From positions 992,001-1,056,000 of the forward strand of contig NZ_JQNL01000001.1 of the NCBI RefSeq assembly GCF_000745235.1: a DNA stretch of 64,000 nt, written 5' to 3'. Shown here in pieces: positions 58,211 to 64,000 of the stretch (positions are counted from its first letter, which is position 1; every line of letters starts with the position of its first letter). The DNA is from Luteibacter mycovicinus. Lineage in GTDB: Bacteria; Pseudomonadota; Gammaproteobacteria; Xanthomonadales; Rhodanobacteraceae. The position numbers and the translations under genes were made by a program. Below the pieces are notes generated by a model, which was given only the letters and a program-made list of their open reading frames with translations, was not told the origin of the DNA and ran no database searches.

Positions 58211-58684
58211 TCAGTCCGGGCGGTGCATGTCGAAGGCCATCACGATGGCCTCTTCGCGCCCGTTTTCCGCAGGGTAGTAGCCGGGCCGACGTCCGATCTC
58301 GTGGAAATCCAGCGAGTCGTAAAGCGCCCTGGCGACGGGGTTGGAGGGACGTACTTCGAGGAACACCCGCTCCACGCCGTACCAGCGGGCCAGATCGAGC
58401 AGCCGTCGCATCATGCGGCGGCCGTAACCGAGGCCGCGCCAGGCGTCACCGATGCAGACGTTGAGTACATGCGCTTCCCCCGCGGCCACCGAGAGAATGC
58501 CGTACCCGGCGATGTCGCCCTCGTGGACGATCACCCAGCAGTTATGACCGGCCTGCAGGCAGTCGCGGAAGATGCCCGCACTCCAGGGAAAGGGGTAGGA
58601 CGCGTGCTCGATCGCCACGACGGCATCGAGGTCGTCGCGACGCATCGCGCGGACTTCGGTGGACGGGCGGGCGACGGCGACCAT
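58211..58684 (-). CDS. rimI: Ribosomal protein S18 alanine N-acetyltransferase RimI
   Basis: 157 residues from the ATG at 58684. AIEHASYPFPWSAGIFRDCL and GYGILSVAAGEAHVLN are RimI signatures; the acetyl-CoA loop reads RGLGYGRRMMRRLL and the C-terminal part has RPSNPVARALYDSL. RimI acetylates the N-terminus of S18. It lies 7 bases after holD, the same neighbour as in E. coli. Confidence 0.93.
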   Translation of the reverse strand: MVAVARPSTEVRAMRRDDLDAVVAIEHASYPFPWSAGIFRDCLQAGHNCWVIVHEGDIAGYGILSVAAGEAHVLNVCIGDAWRGLGYGRRMMRRLLDLARWYGVERVFLEVRPSNPVARALYDSLDFHEIGRRPGYYPAENGREEAIVMAFDMHRPD

Positions 58685-58691
58685 GGCGGGC

Positions 58692-59156
58692 TCAGGTCCG
58701 TGCGAACGCGCGGCCCAGAGCGCGCAGGCCGTTCCAGAGACGGCGTTTGGCGGCCGCATCGGACACGATGGCTGACGGTGGGTCGACGAGGACGATCTGT
58801 GCCGCGGCGAGCGCGGCGGCCGGCAACTGATGGCCCAGCGCTCGCGCCTGAGCATCGCCGAAAACCAGATACGCCGACGCGACCGGCACGTGCTCGAGGC
58901 CCTTGGGCCCGACCTCCAGCCGCGCCGCACGCGCGGTAACGGCGCCGAAGGCGCGCAGGGCGCGACCGAGCAGTTCCATTTCACGCTCGCTGCATCCCGC
59001 CGGCAGGACGACGACGCAGGCCACGCGCTCACCATCGGCCGGGTCGTTGGCCGGCTCGAACGGCGACGGCTCCACGGCTTCCGTGACACGCAGGCGCCAT
59101 GGGGTCACGCCCATGACCTTGAGCAGTCGCGCGTGGCGGGCGGGCATCGCGGCCAT
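58692..59156 (-). CDS. holD: DNA polymerase III psi subunit HolD-like
   Basis: 154 residues from the ATG at 59156. LLKVMGVTPWRLRV at the start aligns with the LGITQWSLR motif of HolD, and AAAKRRLWNGLRALG aligns with its C-terminal TARAALWQQ helix. The middle is divergent. Psi bridges the clamp loader and SSB through chi. Position before rimI supports the call. Start overlaps the pssA stop (TGATG). Confidence 0.75.
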   Translation of the reverse strand: MAAMPARHARLLKVMGVTPWRLRVTEAVEPSPFEPANDPADGERVACVVVLPAGCSEREMELLGRALRAFGAVTARAARLEVGPKGLEHVPVASAYLVFGDAQARALGHQLPAAALAAAQIVLVDPPSAIVSDAAAKRRLWNGLRALGRAFART

Positions 59157-59947
59157 CAGCTGCCTCCCGGCGCCCGGGCATGGCGACGCACCCGACGACG
59201 GTGGGCCGCACGGCCCCACAGCGTCATCACCGGACCCGATATCGTGTAGATCACCGCGACGGCGAAGAGCACGCGCGCGGTGTCGATGAGCAACAGCACC
59301 ACGATGAGCACCGCGGCGATCAGCCAGATGAAGGGCACGCGGTCACCCTTGGGCCACGCCTTGAAGCTGTAATAGCGCACGTTGCTGACCATCAGCAGCC
59401 CGGCGATCACCGCCATGGGCAGCGCGAAGAACGCGACCGTCGGCCCCGGCACGTCGAACTTGACCATGGTCCAGACGAAAGACATGCACAGGGCGGCCGC
59501 TGCCGGGCTGGCCAGTCCCTGGAAGTAGAGCTTGTCCGCCACGCCCACCTGGGTATTGAAGCGGGCAAGACGCAGCGCCGCGCAGACGGCGTAAATGAAG
59601 GCACCGGCCCAGCCGATCTTGCCCCAGACCTGTCCGTAATCAGCCAGGGATGACAATGACCAGGTATACAGCACCAGCGCGGGCGCCAGCCCGAAGCTGA
59701 CCAGATCGGACAGCGAGTCGTACTGCACGCCGAACTCGCTCTGCGTGTTGGTCATGCGGGCGACGCGGCCGTCCATGCCGTCGAGGATCGCCGCGACGAA
59801 CACGGCCAGCGCGGCCGTCTGGTAATCCCCGCCGATCGCGGAGACGATCGCGTAGAACCCCGAGAACATCGCGCCCGTGGTGAAAAGGTTCGGCAGCAGA
59901 TAGATGCCGCGGTGACGCGGCCCCCGGGGTTGGATCGGATCGCTCAT
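59156..59947 (-). CDS. pssA: CDP-diacylglycerol-serine O-phosphatidyltransferase
   Basis: 263 residues from the ATG at 59947, about eight membrane helices. The CDP-alcohol phosphotransferase motif is visible as DGMDGRVARMTNTQSEFG then YDSLSDLVSFG, with the two terminal Asp. It makes phosphatidylserine, the precursor of phosphatidylethanolamine. It is the membrane-integral type common outside enterobacteria. First gene of pssA-holD-rimI. Confidence 0.95.
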   Translation of the reverse strand: MSDPIQPRGPRHRGIYLLPNLFTTGAMFSGFYAIVSAIGGDYQTAALAVFVAAILDGMDGRVARMTNTQSEFGVQYDSLSDLVSFGLAPALVLYTWSLSSLADYGQVWGKIGWAGAFIYAVCAALRLARFNTQVGVADKLYFQGLASPAAAALCMSFVWTMVKFDVPGPTVAFFALPMAVIAGLLMVSNVRYYSFKAWPKGDRVPFIWLIAAVLIVVLLLIDTARVLFAVAVIYTISGPVMTLWGRAAHRRRVRRHARAPGGS

Positions 59948-60106
59948 GGGCCATTCCGTGACATGGGCCGTCAGTGTAGCCCAGGCGCCGTGATGCGTCA
60001 GGCCGCCGCCGGTGCCGGGGTGCGTGAAACCGGGACAGGGGTCGCTTGCGTGGCAGGGGGCCCGGTGATACTTCTTGCGCCATCCACCCACCTGCCGGAA
60101 TCACGC

Positions 60107-60520
60107 ATGCGCCGCTGCCTTGTCCTCGCACTCCTCGTCACGGTCTGCCCCCTCGCGCTGGCCCAGGCATACAAGTGGAAGGACGCTCAGGGCGTCACCC
60201 ATTACGCGGACACGCCGCCGCCGAACAACGCAAGATACGAGAAGGTGAAGACCAGCGGCACGGTCGAGGCACCGGCACCGGCCCCCGCCGCACCGGCGAA
60301 GCCGGAAGCCGCGCCTCCAGCACCCGGCACCCAGGTCGCCGACAACCCGGCCAACCGCGCCAGGCTCTGCGACCAGCTGCGGAAGAACATGGACGTGCTG
60401 GGCAAGGAACAGGTCATCTCCGTCGATGACGGCAAGGGCGGTTCCCAGCAGCTCGACGACGCCGGGAAGAAACGCCAGATTGAAACCACGCAGGCGCAAA
60501 TGACGCTTTACTGCAAGTGA
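60107..60520 (+). CDS. DUF4124 domain-containing protein
   Basis: 137 residues from the ATG at 60107. Signal peptide MRRCLVLALLVTVCPLALAQ, then the DUF4124 start AYKWKDAQGVTHYADTPPP. A Pro/Ala linker follows, and the C-terminus contains a helical part with Cys residues (ARLCDQLRKN, TLYCK). Probably periplasmic, function unknown. Divergent from pssA. Confidence 0.82.
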   Translation: MRRCLVLALLVTVCPLALAQAYKWKDAQGVTHYADTPPPNNARYEKVKTSGTVEAPAPAPAAPAKPEAAPPAPGTQVADNPANRARLCDQLRKNMDVLGKEQVISVDDGKGGSQQLDDAGKKRQIETTQAQMTLYCK

Positions 60521-60579
60521 TCGGCGCTGGCTGGGGCTTGCACCTATAATCGACGTCTTACTCCCGACGAATCGCCCGC

Positions 60580-62280
60580 ATGCGCCTCAGCCAGTTTCAT
60601 CTCGCCACCGTCAAGGAAGTCCCCGCCGACGCGGAAATCGCCAGCCACCAGCTGATGCTGCGCGCGGGCATGATCCGCAAGCTGGCGTCCGGCCTTTACA
60701 CCTGGTCGCCGCTGGGCCTGCGCGTGATGCGCAAGGTCGAGGCCGTGGTCCGCGAGGAAATGGTCCGCGCCGGCGCGATCGAAGTGCTCATGCCTTCGGT
60801 GCAGCCGCGCGAGCTGTGGGAAGAAACCGGCCGCTGGGAGAAATTCGGCGGCCAGTTGCTGAAGATCAAGGATCGCAAGGAGCAGGAGTTCTGCTACGGC
60901 CCCACGCACGAAGAAGTCATCACCGACTTCGCGCGTAACGAGCTGAAGAGCTACAAGCAGCTGCCGCTCAACTTCTTCCAGATCCAGACCAAGTTCCGCG
61001 ACGAGATCCGCCCGCGCTTCGGCGTGATGCGTGCGCGCGAGTTCCTGATGAAGGACGCCTACTCGTTCCACCTGACCCCGGAATCGCTCGGCGAAACCTA
61101 CCAGGTCATGTATGACGCGTATTCGCGCATCTTCACCCGCCTGGGCCTGGAATTCCGCGCCGTCGACGCCGACACCGGCGCCATCGGCGGCAGCGCCAGC
61201 CACGAGTTCCAGGTCATCGCCGACTCGGGCGAAGACGCCATCGCGTTCTCCGACGGTTCGTCGTACGCGGCCAACATCGAAAAAGCCGAAGCGCTGGCAC
61301 CGGCCATCGAGCGTCCCGCGCCGTCGGCCGAGCTCACCCGCGTGGATACGCCCACGCAGCGCACGATCGACGAGATCACCGCATTCCTCGGCGTACCGGC
61401 TTCGCAGACGGTGAAGACCATCCTCGTTCGCGGCCTGGAAGGTCTGGTCGCGCTCGTCGTGCGCGGCGATCACGACATCAATGAAGTGAAGGCCGCCCAC
61501 CTGCCGGAGCTTCCGGACGATTCCGAACTGGCCAGCGAAGCGGAGATCCTCGCCGCCACCGGCACACGCCCGGGCTTCATCGGCCCTGTCGGCCTGCCCG
61601 ACTCCATTCCGGTCATCGTCGACCGCAGCGCCGCCGTGCTCGCCGACTTCGTGTGCGGTGGCAATCAGGACGGCACCCATTTCACCGGCGCCAACTGGCA
61701 GCGCGATGCACGCATCAACCGCGTAGCCGACATCCGCAAGGTGGTGGAAGGCGACGCGTCCCCGGACGGCAAGGGCACGATCCGTCTGGCCCGCGGCATC
61801 GAGGTCGGTCATATCTTCCAGCTCGGCCAGAAGTATGCGGAAGCCATGGGCGCGCGCGTGCTCGACAACAACGGCAAGATGGCCACCATGTACATGGGTT
61901 GCTACGGCGTCGGCGTCAGCCGCATCGTCGCCGCCGCCATCGAGCAGCGCCACGACGACGCCGGCATGATCTGGACCGACGCCATGGCGCCGTGGCGCGT
62001 GGTGGTCTGCGTCATCAATCCGAAGAACGATCCCGTCGTCACCGAGGCGGCCGAGTCGCTTTATCAGGAACTGTCGCAGGCCGGCATCGACACCGCATTC
62101 GACGACCGCGGACTCCGTACCGGTCCGATGCTTGCCGACATGGAACTGATCGGTATTCCGCACCGTATCGTCGTGAGCGGCCGCGGCCTCGAGGCCGGGA
62201 CGTTCGAGTATCGCGCCCGCACGGAAGCCGAATCGCGCAACATTACGCGCGAAGAACTGCTCGCCCTGCTCGAGGCGTAA
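60580..62280 (+). CDS. proS: Prolyl-tRNA synthetase
   Basis: 566 residues, class II type with the bacterial layout. Motif 2 region [25 protein letters not shown] (two parts), the YbaK-like editing insertion around residues 225-390 ([20 protein letters not shown] and [14 protein letters not shown]), motif 3 [13 protein letters not shown]. Charges tRNA-Pro and clears Ala-tRNA-Pro. A perfect 13-bp hairpin follows. Confidence 0.97.
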   Translation: MRLSQFHLATVKEVPADAEIASHQLMLRAGMIRKLASGLYTWSPLGLRVMRKVEAVVREEMVRAGAIEVLMPSVQPRELWEETGRWEKFGGQLLKIKDRKEQEFCYGPTHEEVITDFARNELKSYKQLPLNFFQIQTKFRDEIRPRFGVMRAREFLMKDAYSFHLTPESLGETYQVMYDAYSRIFTRLGLEFRAVDADTGAIGGSASHEFQVIADSGEDAIAFSDGSSYAANIEKAEALAPAIERPAPSAELTRVDTPTQRTIDEITAFLGVPASQTVKTILVRGLEGLVALVVRGDHDINEVKAAHLPELPDDSELASEAEILAATGTRPGFIGPVGLPDSIPVIVDRSAAVLADFVCGGNQDGTHFTGANWQRDARINRVADIRKVVEGDASPDGKGTIRLARGIEVGHIFQLGQKYAEAMGARVLDNNGKMATMYMGCYGVGVSRIVAAAIEQRHDDAGMIWTDAMAPWRVVVCVINPKNDPVVTEAAESLYQELSQAGIDTAFDDRGLRTGPMLADMELIGIPHRIVVSGRGLEAGTFEYRARTEAESRNITREELLALLEA

Positions 62281-62299
62281 TGCTCACTGCATGACAGGC

Positions 62300-62332
62300 G
62301 CGACGGGAGCGCACGAGCCGCGCTCCCGTCGC
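62300..62332. terminator. Hairpin between convergent genes
   Basis: Perfect 13-bp stem GCGACGGGAGCGC/GCGCTCCCGTCGC with a 7-base loop, between proS and the convergent gene at 62348. No T-run. Probably acts for both directions. Confidence 0.6.
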
Positions 62333-62347
62333 GGTTACCGGCCGCCT

Positions 62348-63253
62348 CTACTGGACGGCGGCATTGATCGCGTTGGCGTAGTCCGCCGTCGTACGGCCCG
62401 GCGCCGAGCATTTCTGGATATCGTCGTACAGCCACATGAAGCCGCCCGGGATACCGGCGCTCTGTTTCCAGGCAGTCATCTTCGACTGCACGGTCGCCGG
62501 CGAATCGCCAGCGCTGCAGCCCGTGCCGTTCTTCGACCAGAGCCCCGGAATGACCGGCATGCCGAGCGCGCTCGTCCACTGCGCCGGATCGTTGCCCGTG
62601 CCACCCGCGTAGTCCTGCAGGTAGATCTTGTCCACGGCACTGCCCAGGTTGGCTTTGAGCGAAGCCCAGAAGCTGCGATTGGTATAAGGCGCGAACGTGA
62701 TCTTGTAGCCGAGCCCCGCCAGCATCTGACCGAAGGCCGTCGCCGATGCCAGATCGTAGGCGCTCTCGTCGTCGAAATTCGCCGCGTCGGCGCCCGTGAT
62801 CTGTTTCAGCAACTGGAAGTTACGGTAAAGGATGCTGTCCGGCCCCGTACCCGCTCCCGCTCCGGTACCGTTGACCAGCGCCTGGATACTCTCGAAGTCC
62901 GTCGTACCGCCGGCACCGATCGACACCTCGATCCGGTTCACCGACGTCGGCGCCTGCTTTAGCGTCGCCAGCTCGGCTGACCAGCCCGTGTTCGGGCCGA
63001 CGTAGTTGCCGTCACTGATGAGGGGCTCGTCGTTGAGGTGCAGGTCGCCGTTGGTATCCACATGCACGCTCCACAGCATGACTGTGGTAAATCCCGATGC
63101 CCGGAGGTCATCCATGACGGGCGTACCGCCGCTGTAAAACGGGCCGCCGCCGTACACGGCGGATTCCGCCATACCCGGCGAGGAAAGGCTCATACCGCCG
63201 GCCAGGGCGACCGCGAGGGCAACACGTCGTACGCCAATGCTAATGATCGACAT
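62348..63253 (-). CDS. Secreted GH18-like barrel protein
   Basis: 301 residues with a signal peptide (residues 1-29). The strand order fits a TIM barrel: TTVMLWSVHVDTNGDLHLN, NRIEVSIGAGGTTDFESIQ, AANFDDESAYDLASATAF, KITFAPYTNRSFWASL, DKIYLQDYAGG, PVIPGLWSKN, and GGFMWLYDDIQK. GH18 enzymes use DxxDxDxE where ANFDDE appears here, so the motif is only partial. Chitinase or endo-N-acetylglucosaminidase activity is possible but uncertain. Near hns and convergent with proS. Confidence 0.6.
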   Translation of the reverse strand: MSIISIGVRRVALAVALAGGMSLSSPGMAESAVYGGGPFYSGGTPVMDDLRASGFTTVMLWSVHVDTNGDLHLNDEPLISDGNYVGPNTGWSAELATLKQAPTSVNRIEVSIGAGGTTDFESIQALVNGTGAGAGTGPDSILYRNFQLLKQITGADAANFDDESAYDLASATAFGQMLAGLGYKITFAPYTNRSFWASLKANLGSAVDKIYLQDYAGGTGNDPAQWTSALGMPVIPGLWSKNGTGCSAGDSPATVQSKMTAWKQSAGIPGGFMWLYDDIQKCSAPGRTTADYANAINAAVQ

Positions 63254-63387
63254 GAGTTATTCCATTCCAGTGAACGGCGCCGCTGTAGGGTTATTCCGAT
63301 AATCGGCTCCGATTGCGCTGAGAGTCCCACGGTAAGCTGCCATTATTCCGCCACTTGGTTCACAATTCCGACCCGAGCGTGTGTGAA

Positions 63388-63406
63388 ATTAATCGCATCG
63401 ATTAAT
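63388..63406. promoter_or_regulatory. Palindrome upstream of the H-NS-type gene
   Basis: ATTAATCG-CAT-CGATTAAT, an exact 8-bp dyad with a 3-base centre, 39 bases before the start codon in locally AT-rich DNA. Possible operator or autoregulatory site. Confidence 0.5.
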
Positions 63407-63445
63407 ACGTCGATTTACTGTGAAACCAGAACAGGGAGAATGCCC

Positions 63446-63769
63446 ATGGCCGTCGATATCAAGAACCTCAGCCACAATCAGCTCAACGAGCTGATCGCCA
63501 AGGCCCAGTCCCGCCAAACCGAGCTGCGCAGGGAAAAAGTTTCCGCACTGCGCGACAAAATCAATGAATTGATCCGCGCCGAAGGTTTCACCTTCGACGA
63601 CGTTTTCGGCGCCCGCGCCCCGAAATCCAAACGCGCCGGCACGGTGGTAGCTGCCAAATACCGTAATCCGGATAACGAGGAACAGACCTGGTCGGGCCGC
63701 GGCAAGCGTCCGCGCTGGTTCAATGACGCGCTGAAGGCCGGTAAAAAGGAAAGCGATCTGCTGGTGTGA
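63446..63769 (+). CDS. H-NS family histone-like protein
   Basis: 107 residues from the ATG at 63446, with AGGGAG seven bases before; an ATG at 63440 is also in frame. N-terminal coiled coil (LNELIAKAQSRQTELRREKV) for oligomerisation, linker with FDDVFGARA, and the C-terminal DNA-binding motif TWSGRGKRPRWFNDALKAG. It binds AT-rich DNA and silences foreign genes. A terminator follows. Confidence 0.93.
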   Translation: MAVDIKNLSHNQLNELIAKAQSRQTELRREKVSALRDKINELIRAEGFTFDDVFGARAPKSKRAGTVVAAKYRNPDNEEQTWSGRGKRPRWFNDALKAGKKESDLLV

Positions 63770-63796
63770 TTTACATGCCGACATAAACCAGAAAAA

Positions 63797-63828
63797 TGGC
63801 CTTGCGAATGCGGGGCCTTTTTTTTGGC
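63797..63828 (+). terminator. Terminator of the H-NS-type gene
   Basis: GGCC...GGGGCC imperfect stem followed by eight T. Confidence 0.65.
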
Positions 63829-64000
63829 GAGTTGGCGAGATGTTTGTTGGAGCGGGGGCTCGGCTTGCGCCTTCGCGTTTGGTTTTGTCGCGGCGTGTAG
63901 TGTCGCGTTGAAGAGCCGGCGGGTGCCACCCTCGCGTCCACGCCTGCGGCGACCCCTCAGGGAAAGGCCGCTCCGCGGCCGTGTATCAATGGCCTTCGGC
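63829..64000. other. Intergenic stretch to the window end
   Basis: No gene start is supported. A GGGCTCGGCTT... segment near 63867-63900 resembles 43882-43923, which also follows a terminator. GGCCGC and GCGGCC near 63965-63980 form a small hairpin. Confidence 0.3.

Noticed and set aside
60541..60552. TATAAT before proS as a promoter
   Set aside because: A good -10 but no -35 at 16-18 bases; left out as a feature.

Overview
The window is high-GC gammaproteobacterial DNA. Its gene orders match Xanthomonadales/Lysobacterales: murJ-ribF-ileS-lspA-ispH next to rpsT, rplU-rpmA-obgE, a tesA/ybbA-ybbP divergon, and many TonB-dependent receptors. A Rhodanobacteraceae member near Luteibacter or Dyella is my best guess, inferred from gene content and not from a database comparison. 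It looks like ordinary chromosome: no phage, insertion sequence, plasmid backbone or CRISPR array was found.

Layout. 1-7.2 kb: minor-pilin operon pilV-pilW-pilX-pilY1 on the minus strand; pilY1 runs off the left edge. 7.3-10.5 kb: small hypotheticals, a GNAT acetyltransferase, a divergent HxlR regulator/SDR pair and a degenerate type II dehydroquinase-like protein. 10.5-20.4 kb: core block with tRNA-Thr, ispH, lspA, ileS, ribF, murJ, rpsT, obgE, rpmA and rplU. 20.6-30.6 kb: a DUF2059 protein, uvrA with a basic C-terminal tail, thioesterase, DUF4139 protein, enoyl-CoA hydratase, Nudix/TMP-synthase fusion, folA, a second divergent HxlR/SDR-type pair and a DUF2945 protein. 30.6-43.8 kb: a probably Fur-controlled siderophore receptor, an SGNH hydrolase, thyA, lgt, an S9 peptidase and two large TonB-dependent receptors.

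43.8-46.3 kb is the least explained part. It holds an unknown secreted protein, a small DUF3077-like protein behind a roughly 500-base hairpin-rich leader, two copies of a shared promoter-like motif, and three copies of a roughly 95-bp structured repeat whose stem shows a compensatory base-pair change. If the window holds something undescribed, this is the best candidate.

46.3-64 kb: lemA with two TPM-domain genes, dgkA, a POT peptide transporter, a RegB/RegA-type redox two-component system, a second two-component system whose kinase has a degenerate ATP-binding domain, tesA overlapping ybbA-ybbP at the start codons, pssA-holD-rimI, proS, a secreted GH18-like barrel protein and an H-NS-type protein. 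Translational coupling by ATGA or TGATG overlaps recurs (pilW/pilX, uvrA/thioesterase, folA/nudix, lemA/TPM/TPM, regB/regA, ybbA/ybbP, pssA/holD). REP-type GTAGGAGC palindromes sit in several intergenic gaps.
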